NCBI GenBank assembly: GCA_949283575.1
Contig: CASDSU010000016.1
Location: forward strand, 64,130-128,129
Source: an uncultured Eubacteriales bacterium
Lineage (GTDB): Bacteria; Bacillota; Clostridia; TANB77; UBA1234
Length of the DNA: 64,000 nucleotides
Direction: 5' to 3'
Both the position numbers and the translations under genes were made by a program. The notes below the pieces were generated by a model. That model made no database searches and was not told the DNA's origin. It saw nothing but the letters and a program-made list of their open reading frames with translations. Shown piece after piece: positions 55,056 to 63,979 of the stretch (the first letter of the stretch is position 1; every line of letters begins with the position of its first letter).

Positions 55056-55772
55056 ATGAAAAAATTTTTATCAATTGTTTTAGTAGCAGCTGCTGTTTTG
55101 GCAGTATGCTTAGTAGGTTGCAAAGATAATGAAGTTGCACAAGGTACTGCAACAGGTGATGTTAGTGGGGATATGGTTTCTTTAGTTTCAGCAGCAAAGC
55201 TTCAAGTTAACGCTCCATATCAAGATTATATCACAGCTGAAATGGCATATAATTTTGTTGGTTTAACAGAGGAAGAATATACAGCTAATGTTGAGGAAGG
55301 TGTATTCTTTGAATCAATGATCTCACCAGCAAACCAATCATATTGCTTACTTAAAGTTAAAGAAGATGCAGATGTTGCAGCATTAAAACAAAAAATATTT
55401 GATAATGCAAATCCAAGAAAATGGGTTTGTATGTCAGCTGATAGAGTTTTAGTTATGGCTGATAGTGAATATGTTATGTTAGCAATGGGACCTGTAGCAA
55501 CATTAGATACTTTAAAAACTGAATTTGCTACACTTGCAGGTGGAGATGTTACAGAGGCTTTAGATAGAGTTGTTAATGCTGATGAAGAACTTCCAGATGA
55601 GTTACTTCCAGGTATGGATGACAATTATTTCTTTGAAGAAGATGAAGATCCACTTCTAGTAGACCCTGAACTTGAAGGTGAAGTATTAGAAGAAATTTTA
55701 TCAGGTGATCAAACATCAGGAGACGTTTCTGGTGAAGTTTCAGGAGATGTTGAAGAAGAAACAGCTGCTTAA
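55056..55772 (+). CDS. DUF4358-like lipoprotein with SGD repeats
   Basis: 238 residues: lipoprotein signal with LVGC box (Cys about 22), a mature domain that fits the DUF4358 pattern (AYNFVGLTEEEYTANVEEGVFFE, VKEDADVAALKQKIFDNA, VLVMADSEYVMLAMGP), and an acidic C-tail ending SGDVSGEVSGDVEEE. The tail repeats the SGD unit also seen after the lipobox (TGDVSGDM). Function unknown. AAGGAGAGAAAAAA precedes the ATG; it is a single gene. Confidence 0.7.
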   Translation: MKKFLSIVLVAAAVLAVCLVGCKDNEVAQGTATGDVSGDMVSLVSAAKLQVNAPYQDYITAEMAYNFVGLTEEEYTANVEEGVFFESMISPANQSYCLLKVKEDADVAALKQKIFDNANPRKWVCMSADRVLVMADSEYVMLAMGPVATLDTLKTEFATLAGGDVTEALDRVVNADEELPDELLPGMDDNYFFEEDEDPLLVDPELEGEVLEEILSGDQTSGDVSGEVSGDVEEETAA

Positions 55773-55794
55773 TTTAAATTATAAAAGTTATTTT

Positions 55795-55832
55795 ACGAAG
55801 TCGTATGTTATAACAACATGCGACTTTGTTAA
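55795..55832 (+). terminator. Terminator after the lipoprotein gene
   Basis: ACGAAGTCGTATGTT pairs with AACATGCGACTTTGT, including G-T pairs; a short T-rich tail follows. Confidence 0.65.
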
Positions 55833-55879
55833 TATTAGACTATTTTATAGCAAAAGATTATTTGTATAGGAGTGAAAAG

Positions 55880-57286
55880 ATGCTTTTTTCGAGTATTCCG
55901 TTTTTATATTATTTTTTACCGATTGTAATTTTACTTTACTTTGTAGTTCCGTCTAAATATAAAAACTTTATATTAATGATTACAAGTTTGTTTTTCTATT
56001 TTTGGGGAGAGTCGACATATGTCCTTCTTATGATAGGAGTTACTTTGTGTGGATATATTTTTGGACTTTTAATTGATAAATATCGTGATAATAAAAGGAA
56101 ATCTAAGTTATTTATGTTTATATCACTTATTAGTTCATTTTCGATTCTTGCAGTATTTAAGTATGCAGATTTCTTTATTGAAAATGTAAATACAATTTTA
56201 AATACGAATTTCAAATTATTAAAGCTTGCGCTTCCAATAGGTATAAGTTTTTATACTTTCCAAATTGCAAGTTATACGATTGATTTATATTGGGGAAATA
56301 TCAAGGTTCAAAAAAGTTTTGTTAAATTTATGACTTATGTATCGATGTTTCCACAGCTTATTGCTGGTCCTATTGTTAGATATTCTGATATTGAAAAAGA
56401 AATTGATGACAGAAAAATAACAAGAGAAGGTGTAGCATATGGTATTCGCAGATTTACGTTAGGTTTGTCTAAAAAGATTCTTTTAGCGAACGTTCTTGGA
56501 GAATTTGTAGATATTGTTAAATCATCAACTGAAATTTCTGTTTTGTATATGTGGCTTTATGTAATCGCTTATGCACTTCATATTTATTTTGATTTCTCTG
56601 GATATAGTGACATGGCAATTGGTCTTGGCAAAGTATTTGGATTTACGTTTCCTGAGAATTTCAATTATCCATATATATCAAAGAGTGTAACTGAATTTTG
56701 GAGAAGATGGCATTTAACACTTAGCACATGGTTTAGAGATTATATTTATATTCCACTTGGTGGCAATAGAGTATCAAAAATTAAGTGGTATAGAAACATT
56801 CTTGTAGTTTGGACTTTTACAGGTTTATGGCATGGTGCAAGTTGGAATTTCGTTATTTGGGGATTAATGTTTGCGGCTATACTTGTTCTTGAAAAAATAT
56901 TTCTTGGAAAGTTACTTGAGAAAATGCCTAGCGTATTGAGAAGAATATATACATTAGTAATAATTGCGATAAGCTGGGTTGTTTTTGATGCTGCAACTTT
57001 TGGAGATATTGCAAGTAAACTTGCGGTTATGTTTGGGTTTGGCGGAGTTCCTTTAGTTACGGCAGAAACTTTATATTATCTAAAAAGCTATTTAATTATA
57101 TTTATAATTGGACTCATTGGTGCAACACCGCTTCCAACTATGTTAGTTAAGAAATTAAGTGACAAAGAATCTGTTCATAAATTTGTAAATCTTGCAGAAG
57201 TTTTGGTATTGCCGATTCTTGTAGTAGTATCTACAGCGTATTTAGTGGATGGCTCTTTCAATCCATTCTTATACTTTAGATTTTAG
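55880..57286 (+). CDS. MBOAT-family O-acyltransferase (AlgI/DltB-like)
   Basis: 468 residues, about ten membrane helices. Motifs of the AlgI-like MBOAT group: PIGISFYTFQIASYTIDLYW, FPQLIAGPIVRYSDIE, DFSGYSDMAIGLGKVFGF, FWRRWHLTLSTWFRDYIYIPLGGNR and the catalytic His in FTGLWHGASWNF. Such enzymes move acyl groups across the membrane to extracellular polysaccharides. Start at 55880 after AGGAGTGAAAAG, which gives the typical MLFSSIPFL. It is paired with a DHHW protein 14 nt later. Confidence 0.92.
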   Translation: MLFSSIPFLYYFLPIVILLYFVVPSKYKNFILMITSLFFYFWGESTYVLLMIGVTLCGYIFGLLIDKYRDNKRKSKLFMFISLISSFSILAVFKYADFFIENVNTILNTNFKLLKLALPIGISFYTFQIASYTIDLYWGNIKVQKSFVKFMTYVSMFPQLIAGPIVRYSDIEKEIDDRKITREGVAYGIRRFTLGLSKKILLANVLGEFVDIVKSSTEISVLYMWLYVIAYALHIYFDFSGYSDMAIGLGKVFGFTFPENFNYPYISKSVTEFWRRWHLTLSTWFRDYIYIPLGGNRVSKIKWYRNILVVWTFTGLWHGASWNFVIWGLMFAAILVLEKIFLGKLLEKMPSVLRRIYTLVIIAISWVVFDAATFGDIASKLAVMFGFGGVPLVTAETLYYLKSYLIIFIIGLIGATPLPTMLVKKLSDKESVHKFVNLAEVLVLPILVVVSTAYLVDGSFNPFLYFRF

Positions 57287-57300
57287 AAGGGGGAATAGTT

Positions 57301-58461
57301 ATGAGTGATAAAATAAAAGATTTAAATTTAATAATAATTTTCATCATCATAATCTTTGGAACTTTTCTAATGAATATTGTGGTGGAAGATACAGCTGTTT
57401 CGAAATCTGAAAGAAAGGCTTTGCAACAGTTTCCAGAAATTTCGGTTAAAACTATAAAAGACAAGTCTTTTATGAATAAGTTTGAAACATATACATCTGA
57501 TCAATTTGTTGGAAGAGATGCATATAGAAAGTTAAAGGCTTTTACTGTTTTCAATATATTTAGACATAGCGATAATAATGATATTTATATTGTAGATGGA
57601 CAAGCTTCGAAATATGTTAGTAAAATAAATGAAAGTGCAATTAATAATGCTATTAAAGGATATAATCATGTTTATGATACATTATTAAAAAATAGTTCAA
57701 ATGTTTATTTTTCAATAATTCCAGATAAGAATTATTTTATTGCTAAAGAAAATGGATATCCTTCAATTGACTATGAAGAATTGGTTAAAAGGTTTAATGA
57801 TAATTTAAATTCAGAAATTAAATATATCAATTTATTTGATTCGCTAAATATTAATGATTATTACACTACAGATATTCATTGGAGACAAGAAAAAATCAAT
57901 GATGTTGTAAAAAAATTAGCAGAAGAAATGAATTTTGAAACAGGAAATATTGATTATACAGAAAATGTTTTAGAAGGATTTTATGGTGTTTATTATGGCC
58001 AAAGTGCATTACCTCTTGATTCAGAAGATTTAATTTATTATACATCAGATGAATTTGATGGTGTAACAGTTAAGGTTTTAAATGAGAATTATAGTGCTCA
58101 AGGAGTTACAAAATTTGATGAAGCAGACATGTATAATCTTGAAAAATATACAGGAACAGATCCTTACGATGTATACTTGCATGGACCTAAACAACTAATT
58201 GTTATAGAAAATAAAAATGCTAGTAGTAATAAAGAATTAGTAATATTTAGAGATTCATATACAAGCAGTTTAGCTCCATTACTAGTAGAAAGCTATGCAA
58301 AGATAACATTAGTTGATTTAAGATATATTGCAAATACATTTATAAATGAAGAAATGATTGAATTTAAAGGAAATCAAGATGTGCTAATACTGAACTCTAT
58401 AGATGTATTAAATTCAGGAACATTGAAATTCTTCGATGAGAATAATATGATGATAAAATAA
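57301..58461 (+). CDS. DHHW/AlgX-type acetyltransferase partner
   Basis: 386 residues: one N-terminal anchor helix (about 9-29), then an SGNH/DHHW-like extracellular domain with YFSIIPDKNYF, YYTTDIHWRQEK (the D-x-H-W motif) and VIFRDSYTSSLAPLLVESY (nucleophile Ser and block residues). DHHW proteins receive acyl groups from the MBOAT partner and pass them to a polymer. The gene pair is a wall- or exopolysaccharide O-acetylation unit; the polymer is unknown. Confidence 0.85.
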   Translation: MSDKIKDLNLIIIFIIIIFGTFLMNIVVEDTAVSKSERKALQQFPEISVKTIKDKSFMNKFETYTSDQFVGRDAYRKLKAFTVFNIFRHSDNNDIYIVDGQASKYVSKINESAINNAIKGYNHVYDTLLKNSSNVYFSIIPDKNYFIAKENGYPSIDYEELVKRFNDNLNSEIKYINLFDSLNINDYYTTDIHWRQEKINDVVKKLAEEMNFETGNIDYTENVLEGFYGVYYGQSALPLDSEDLIYYTSDEFDGVTVKVLNENYSAQGVTKFDEADMYNLEKYTGTDPYDVYLHGPKQLIVIENKNASSNKELVIFRDSYTSSLAPLLVESYAKITLVDLRYIANTFINEEMIEFKGNQDVLILNSIDVLNSGTLKFFDENNMMIK

Positions 58462-58484
58462 GGAAAAGTAGAGGGAGGGGGATA

Positions 58485-60614
58485 ATGAAAAGGTTTAGAT
58501 ATATTATTAATAATTTAGATTGTGCGAATTGTGCTAGAAAGATAGAAGAAGCGTTAAATAAAGATGAAAGATTTAAAAAAGTTGTTGTTAATTTTAATAC
58601 TTCTAGAGTTTCGTTTGAAGCAAGTGAGACTGTTGATGTATCTGTTATAAATGAAATTGTAAAGAGAGTTGAACCTGAAGTTGATATTAGAGAAATAAAA
58701 GCAAGTAAAGATAATGAAAAACTTCATACAAAAGAGTATTCATTATTCTTTCTTGCGATAGCTGTTATTTGTTGTGTTATTGCTGTTAATGTGGAATTCA
58801 CTAATGAGATTGTAAATTTCATTTTATTAGTTATTTCTTATGTCCTTCTAATATATAAACACTTGATAAATTCTTTAAAAGTTTTAATAAAAAACAAGAG
58901 TATAAACGAGAATTTGCTTATTGTAATTTCTTCTTTAGGTGCTTTTGTAATTGGTGAAGTTTTTGAAGGTATAATGGTTGTGGCTTTATATACTTTTGGA
59001 AAATTTCTTGAAGAGAAGGCGATAAATAAAACGAGAAGTTCTGTTAAAGAGCTTTTGGATATACGTCAAAATTATGCAAATTTAAAAGTTGAAAATGATA
59101 TAAAAGAAATTGATGTAAGCGAGATAAAAGTAGATGATGTTTTAGTAGTAAAAAAAGGAGAAAGAGTTCCTGTTGATGGAATTGTTACAGAGGGAACAAC
59201 TATGCTTGATACATCAGCATTAACTGGAGAATCTGAATTAACAAGTGTTAGTGTGAATTCAAAAGTCTTGTCTGGATCTATAAATACAGGCGACGTTATA
59301 GAAATTAAGGCCTCTGAAGTTTATGAAAATTCTACAGTTTCAAGAATTTTGACCTTGATGGAAGAAGCAACAGACAAAAAATCTAAGACTGAAACTACAG
59401 TATCTAAAGTAAGTAAAATCTATACACCAGTCGTATTAATTTTTGCTGCACTTGTTGCTATATTTATGCCTAAATTATTTGATGTAACGTATGCAGAAAG
59501 TTTATATAGGGGACTTACATTCTTAGTAATATCTTGTCCTTGTGCTATTGCTATTTCAGTTCCTTTATCATATTTCGTTGGTATAGGAATTGCTTCAAGA
59601 AATAATATTTTAGTGAAGGGCAGTAATTATTTAGACAACTTGATGCACATTAAAAAAATTATTTTTGATAAAACGGGTACGTTAACGACAGGTGCTTTTA
59701 AGGTTACAGATATTGAAATCTTTGATAAGTCATATTCTAAAGAGGAAGTTATCGATATCTTGACAAAAGGAGAGTCTTTATCAAATCATCCGATTGCGAA
59801 GTCTATTATGAAACTTGCAAAAGGAGAAGTAAATAATGAGGACGTGGAGGATTACAAAGAAATTGCTGGAAGAGGAATTTCTTTTGAATTACAAGATAAA
59901 AAGGTTAAGATTGGAACAGATGACCTTTGTGGTGATTGTGTCTTAGAGGCAAATGTTCATTTGAATATTGATGGCAAGCATGTTGCATCGGTTATAATAG
60001 ATGATGGAATTAAGCGTAATGCAAAAGAAGCAATAGAACAATTACATAAATCTGGTGTTAAAACATATATGTTTACCGGAGATCAAAAAGAAGTTGCTTT
60101 TGAAATTGGAAATGAACTAAGAATTGACGAGATTAGATATGAAATGTTGCCAGCTGACAAGTTCGCTGGATATGAGGAATTATCTAAGAAAGAGCCACGC
60201 ATAGCGTTTGTTGGAGATGGAATAAATGATGCACCAGTTTTAAGAAGAGCGTTTATAGGAATGTCGATGGGAGAAATTGGTTCAGCAGCTGCAATTGAAG
60301 CTTCAGATGTTGTTTTAATGAAAGATGATTTGTTAAAAATTCCTGAAGCAATAAAAATATCGAAGAGCACTAATAGAATAATAAAACAAAATTTAATATT
60401 TGCTTTTGTGGTAAAAATATTGTGTTTAGTTTTAAGTATAATAGGAAAAGCGTCGATGTGGATGGCAGTGTTTGCTGATACTGGAGTTACCGTGCTTACA
60501 ATTTTTAATACTTTAAGACTGAAGAATAAATTCAAGAGAAAACACAAATCTCATAATCATAACTGTGAGTGTCATGAGCATCATCACCATCATCATCATG
60601 AATGTGAACATTAA
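58485..60614 (+). CDS. Heavy-metal translocating P1B-type ATPase
   Basis: 709 residues: HMA domain with DCANCARKI (about 11-19), membrane helices, actuator with TGES, CPC metal site in ISCPCAIAISVP (about 349-360), phosphorylation D395 in DKTGTLTTG, GDGINDAPV and a His-rich C-tail (HSHNHNCECHEHHHHHHH pattern). A CPC site with a following KTGT..and SHP (SLSNHPIAKSI) points to Zn2+/Cd2+/Pb2+ export; copper is less likely. The His tail probably senses or buffers zinc. GGGAGGGGGATA precedes the ATG. Confidence 0.93.
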   Translation: MKRFRYIINNLDCANCARKIEEALNKDERFKKVVVNFNTSRVSFEASETVDVSVINEIVKRVEPEVDIREIKASKDNEKLHTKEYSLFFLAIAVICCVIAVNVEFTNEIVNFILLVISYVLLIYKHLINSLKVLIKNKSINENLLIVISSLGAFVIGEVFEGIMVVALYTFGKFLEEKAINKTRSSVKELLDIRQNYANLKVENDIKEIDVSEIKVDDVLVVKKGERVPVDGIVTEGTTMLDTSALTGESELTSVSVNSKVLSGSINTGDVIEIKASEVYENSTVSRILTLMEEATDKKSKTETTVSKVSKIYTPVVLIFAALVAIFMPKLFDVTYAESLYRGLTFLVISCPCAIAISVPLSYFVGIGIASRNNILVKGSNYLDNLMHIKKIIFDKTGTLTTGAFKVTDIEIFDKSYSKEEVIDILTKGESLSNHPIAKSIMKLAKGEVNNEDVEDYKEIAGRGISFELQDKKVKIGTDDLCGDCVLEANVHLNIDGKHVASVIIDDGIKRNAKEAIEQLHKSGVKTYMFTGDQKEVAFEIGNELRIDEIRYEMLPADKFAGYEELSKKEPRIAFVGDGINDAPVLRRAFIGMSMGEIGSAAAIEASDVVLMKDDLLKIPEAIKISKSTNRIIKQNLIFAFVVKILCLVLSIIGKASMWMAVFADTGVTVLTIFNTLRLKNKFKRKHKSHNHNCECHEHHHHHHHECEH

Positions 60615-60694
60615 TTGGTTGATAATTATTGTAATAACTTATGAAATGTTCTATGATGTTGTCGTTACAAACTTATTATCTAAAGGGGAAAAAA

Positions 60695-61105
60695 ATGAAG
60701 CAATTAATAAAAAAATATAGAGGAATAATATTTTACTTATTTTTTGGTGTTTGTTCAACTTTAATAAATATTATTACGTATTATTTGGCAGCACATATTT
60801 TTGAATTATCAACAATAATAAGTACGGTAATTGCATGGATTACAGCTGTTATCTTTGCATATATAACGAATAAACTTTGGGTTTTTGAATGTAAATCATG
60901 GAAGCCGGAAGTCTTATTAAAAGAAGCAACATCTTTTTTTGCATGTCGTGTACTTACAGGTTTACTTGACATTATAATTATGACAGTTTGTGTAGATATA
61001 CTTTTGTTTAATGACATGTTAATCAAAATAATTTCTAATGTAATAGTTATTGTTTTAAATTATATAGCTAGTAAATTAATAGTATTTAAAAAGAATATAG
61101 TTTAA
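60695..61105 (+). CDS. GtrA-family membrane protein
   Basis: 136 residues, four transmembrane helices, opening YRGIIFYLFFGVCSTLINIITYYL, then AYITNKLWVFECKSWKP and a fourth helix ending NYIASKLIVFKK. GtrA proteins act in transfer of lipid-linked sugars across the membrane for wall or O-antigen glycosylation. It could serve the polymer made or modified nearby. ATG at 60695 follows AAGGGGAAAAA; the frame from 60641 lacks a start with a ribosome-binding site. Confidence 0.88.
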   Translation: MKQLIKKYRGIIFYLFFGVCSTLINIITYYLAAHIFELSTIISTVIAWITAVIFAYITNKLWVFECKSWKPEVLLKEATSFFACRVLTGLLDIIIMTVCVDILLFNDMLIKIISNVIVIVLNYIASKLIVFKKNIV

Positions 61106-61109
61106 TATG

Positions 61110-61146
61110 AAAAAAGCGAGTGCCTAGTGCGGCATTCGCTTTTTAT
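61110..61146. terminator. Bidirectional terminator
   Basis: AAAAGCGAGTGCC / GGCATTCGCTTTT stem with one G-T pair, T-runs on both strands; ends gtrA and the convergent AcrVA2-like gene. Confidence 0.85.
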
Positions 61147-61150
61147 TTAG

Positions 61151-62080
61151 TTACTTGGTGTCGGTTTTGTGATTGACAATTGGGAGTTGATCATCATTGT
61201 CGTTGACGTGAATTGGAGCAACAAATCTCAATTCTTTGTGTTGATGTCCCTTGATGCCAACCCAATATGTGTGCCAGTGAGCTTTCCGCCAATGCTCTCT
61301 GGGGCGACTGTGTCCGGTTTGCGATTTACCTGTTGGGATAGGCGACGCAACAGTAGATTTTTGCACTTCATTGGCTATGCGGTAGCCTACATCCCATTTC
61401 CTAATCTCAGAAAATTTATCTTTGACTGTGTTATTAGGTCTATAAATTTTCCGCTGATTGGGATTTTCGGCGACATCACAGTTTTTGGCACATAAATATA
61501 CAGAGGCCTGAAATGCAAAAAGGATACACTTTTTCAGACTATCTCGATATTCGGCTTCTTCGAATTCGTCAGCGTACTTCTTTGTCATAGTATAGAATGT
61601 TGAAGAACCTTCGAGGTCGAAGATGTTGTAACAGAATGTGCCATCATTACAGACCATCAAGAAAATGATGTGATGATTTGCTGCATCACAAAGGTATTTG
61701 ACAAATACGCCGTGAATGTTTGATATATCCTTAACTTCTAAATAGAAGCAGGGATAGGGCAAATATTCAAAGATATTGCTGTCAAGTAGTGCTTCTTCAG
61801 TGTCGCAAATCATGTCAGTCAGTTCCTTGGAGAAAGAGTAAACTTGCTTGGATTTTCTCCATTCTCCAATAACGGTAAGAAGCAATGCACAAACTTCGGC
61901 AGCTTCTTGTTGTCTGTTATCCGGAAAGAAATGCAGGCTTATATCTGAGGCAATATCGAAAGGTAATTCATCATCACTTTTATTGCGAAGCCTGTTTTCA
62001 TAGAGTTCAAGTCCTCGGGGATAATTGAACTCCATCTCCCGAATGAGTTTGAGAGGTGGGTAGATACTTTTACTCGACAT
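61151..62080 (-). CDS. AcrVA2-like protein
   Basis: 309 residues. The C-terminal RPREHWRKAHWHTYWVG followed by KELRFVAPIHVN matches the conserved end of the anti-CRISPR AcrVA2 family (pattern RPHxRRxHWHxYWxG...WxPxxVN), and the middle FEYLPYPCFYLEVKD followed by GVFVKYLCD fits the family's 'LPDWCVYV' region. AcrVA2 from Moraxella mobile elements recognises the nascent Cas12a N-terminus and causes degradation of its mRNA. Many homologues occur outside phages, with other or unknown roles. No Cas12a or CRISPR array is in the window. The gene is richer in G+C than its neighbours and has a strong GGAGG at ideal spacing. Confidence 0.6.
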   Translation of the reverse strand: MSSKSIYPPLKLIREMEFNYPRGLELYENRLRNKSDDELPFDIASDISLHFFPDNRQQEAAEVCALLLTVIGEWRKSKQVYSFSKELTDMICDTEEALLDSNIFEYLPYPCFYLEVKDISNIHGVFVKYLCDAANHHIIFLMVCNDGTFCYNIFDLEGSSTFYTMTKKYADEFEEAEYRDSLKKCILFAFQASVYLCAKNCDVAENPNQRKIYRPNNTVKDKFSEIRKWDVGYRIANEVQKSTVASPIPTGKSQTGHSRPREHWRKAHWHTYWVGIKGHQHKELRFVAPIHVNDNDDQLPIVNHKTDTK

Positions 62081-62184
62081 TGTTATTTCCCTCCTTGTAG
62101 TTAATGGCCGTGAGACTTACGTCGGTTATAGTGATTAAAACTGTTTATATTCACTCCTTTATAATTTACTTTGTTGACATAAGT

Positions 62185-62212
62185 ATTATAACATCTTTTT
62201 CTATTTCGTCAA
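62185..62212 (-). promoter_or_regulatory. Promoter of the AcrVA2-like gene
   Basis: On the reverse strand TTGACG (62212-62207), a 16-nt spacer and TATAAT (62190-62185). The -35 lies in the last codons of the upstream deacetylase gene. Confidence 0.65.
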
Positions 62213-62962
62213 TATTTGTCGTCCTTCATAGTTTATTTCGTAATTTTCCCAATATATAAGCTCATCTAGAGGAACAATCTGATAGCCCAGCGTTTTTATG
62301 GTATCGATAATTTGCTGTAATCCTTCTGCAGTATGCTTTGTATCATTATGCATCAAAATAATAGAGCCGTTTCTAATTTTCTCTTTTATTCGTTCACACA
62401 TTTCATCTGTTGTTTTTCCTTCATAATCAAGTGTATCAATATCCCATTGAATTACTTTCATACCAAGTTCTTCAGCGACATTTATGACAGTATTATTATA
62501 TTCACCATAAGGTCCGCGGTAAAACTTAACATTTGAGCCTGTTAGTGCTGTAATCTTTTCGTTACATCTAATCATATCATCACGATTTTCTTCATAAGAT
62601 AATTTATTGACGTGTGCGTGGGAATCTGAATGATTACCAATCTCCATTCCTGCATCATATAAAGTTTTTATAGCATCAGGATATCGTTTAATCCAATCTC
62701 CTACAGTAAAAAATGTAGCTTTAACATTATTATTAGTTAAAATATTAATAATTTCCGGAATATCATTGGCTCCCCAAGCACAATCAAAAGTGAGAGATAC
62801 GATTTGTTTGTTCGTATCAACACTATATATTGGCAATAATCTATTGGAATTTGATGTTTCAATTAAAGTATTTGTAGTGCTTGTAATTAAACATATAGAA
62901 ATAAGAAATATAAAAAAGTAAGCTATTTTTTTATATTTTATAACAATAAAATTAAAATGCAT
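62201..62962 (-). CDS. Polysaccharide deacetylase, PdaB-like
   Basis: 253 residues: N-terminal membrane segment (about 10-30), then a NodB domain with TFDCAWGANDIPEII (Asp of motif 1), NHSDSHAHVNKL (His zinc ligands), FYRGPYGEYN, VIQWDIDTLDYEG and SIILMHNDTKHT. PdaB-type proteins deacetylate peptidoglycan GlcNAc/MurNAc, in spore-formers needed for cortex. The usual PdaB sequence 'xTxxxxxAxTFDxxWG' is present. AAGGGTGATTCTAAC precedes the ATG. Confidence 0.87.
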   Translation of the reverse strand: MHFNFIVIKYKKIAYFFIFLISICLITSTTNTLIETSNSNRLLPIYSVDTNKQIVSLTFDCAWGANDIPEIINILTNNNVKATFFTVGDWIKRYPDAIKTLYDAGMEIGNHSDSHAHVNKLSYEENRDDMIRCNEKITALTGSNVKFYRGPYGEYNNTVINVAEELGMKVIQWDIDTLDYEGKTTDEMCERIKEKIRNGSIILMHNDTKHTAEGLQQIIDTIKTLGYQIVPLDELIYWENYEINYEGRQILTK

Positions 62963-63016
62963 GTTAGAATCACCCTTTCGTTAAAAATATATGCACATAA
63001 TAGTTTTTTAGTATTA

Positions 63017-63045
63017 TTGATGAAACAAGATAAAGGTGGTATAAT
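63017..63045 (+). promoter_or_regulatory. Promoter of the tandem coiled-coil genes
   Basis: TTGATG (63017-63022), 17-nt spacer, TATAAT (63040-63045) with an upstream TG; about 55 nt before the first gene. Confidence 0.7.
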
Positions 63046-63099
63046 CGAGCTGTTTAACAGATTTGTTTATAAAATGACTGGAGAATAGGAGTTCAAATC

Positions 63100-63558
63100 A
63101 TGAAGGTGCGCAAAATTAGAATGTTAGATAGTGACATGGATCTTATCAAGTTGGCAGTGCAGGACCGGATTATGTCTAACAATGTTAAGGCATTTCAAAT
63201 TCTGACTACATATTTTGGCGAAGATATCGAATTTACAAAGGATAATTTTGATATGCTTCTGAAGCGTTTTGATACACACTACGAGGAAACGAAGAAGCTT
63301 AATCAAAAGAAACGCGAACTGCATATGCTTGAACATTCGATCAAGGTGGATGATGCAGTTTCAGTTAAATTCCTTGATGCAATTAATGCTGTGGAGGATA
63401 TCTGGAAGAGCGTAAGAGTATTTATATGGGAAAATAATGATTTGCAGAGAATTGCTAACAATGCAGCTGATCATACTCATTTCTATACTGAGCACTACGA
63501 ACCGGATGAACCTGATCCTGAAGCAGAAGCGAGGTTTTGGGATGCAGTGATGTATTAA
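63100..63558 (+). CDS. Coiled-coil protein of unknown function, tandem paralogue 1
   Basis: 152 residues, soluble and helical: VQDRIMSNNVKAFQILTTYF, then IEFTKDNFDMLLKRFDTHYEETKKLNQKKREL and an acidic end EPDEPDPEAEARF. The segment 'YFGEDIEFTKDNFDMLLKRF' is repeated in changed form in the next gene. The ribosome-binding site is TAGGAG. Composition is richer in G+C than the core genes. No family recognised. Confidence 0.5.
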   Translation: MKVRKIRMLDSDMDLIKLAVQDRIMSNNVKAFQILTTYFGEDIEFTKDNFDMLLKRFDTHYEETKKLNQKKRELHMLEHSIKVDDAVSVKFLDAINAVEDIWKSVRVFIWENNDLQRIANNAADHTHFYTEHYEPDEPDPEAEARFWDAVMY

Positions 63559-63571
63559 AGGAGGATTTTTA

Positions 63572-63979
63572 GTGTATTGTAAAATTTGGCTGTACACACG
63601 TCAGTATGCTCTTATCCATCGGTTGCTTCTGGAGGATATTGAAGAGGTAAAGGCAGAATTGTTCACCAAGATAAATGAATATCTTGGTGAGAACGATGAA
63701 TTTAATTCTGCAAAACTTGATGATAAGCTTAAGCGCTTCCAAGAGGCGTGTGGTAAAGCTCGTAAAATTGTTGCTCTCCGATTGGATATTTTTCGAATGG
63801 AGCATAAGGATGATGCTCTTGAAGTATCAGAAGAATACAGAAAGCTGGTTGAAGAAGAAGAACGGTTACGCAATTTTGATTGTAAGGTGTCTTCTCTGAA
63901 GATGGATGTTGACGATTTGCAAAATTCAATACAAGCGATTCGTGAATTGCTTGAGAAAAAGGCATCATATCTTTTATAA
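63572..63979 (+). CDS. Coiled-coil protein of unknown function, tandem paralogue 2
   Basis: 135 residues from a GTG behind AAAGGAGGATTTTTA. It repeats the pattern of paralogue 1 (TKINEYLGENDEFNSAKLDDKLKRF and LRLDIFRMEHK against LHMLEHS) and continues as a long coiled coil to the stop. It starts 13 nt after paralogue 1, so both are translated from one transcript. It may be a small structural or regulatory pair; function not known. Confidence 0.5.
   Translation: MYCKIWLYTRQYALIHRLLLEDIEEVKAELFTKINEYLGENDEFNSAKLDDKLKRFQEACGKARKIVALRLDIFRMEHKDDALEVSEEYRKLVEEEERLRNFDCKVSSLKMDVDDLQNSIQAIRELLEKKASYLL

Noticed and set aside
60541-60613. Engineered His tag at the P-type ATPase C-terminus
   Set aside because: The His run is mixed with Cys, Glu and Asn and follows a longer metal-binding tail; such tails are natural in zinc ATPases.
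62174-62179. Plus-strand TTGACA as a promoter
   Set aside because: No -10 at 16-18 nt fits and no plus-strand gene follows before 63100; the reverse-strand promoter here is better.
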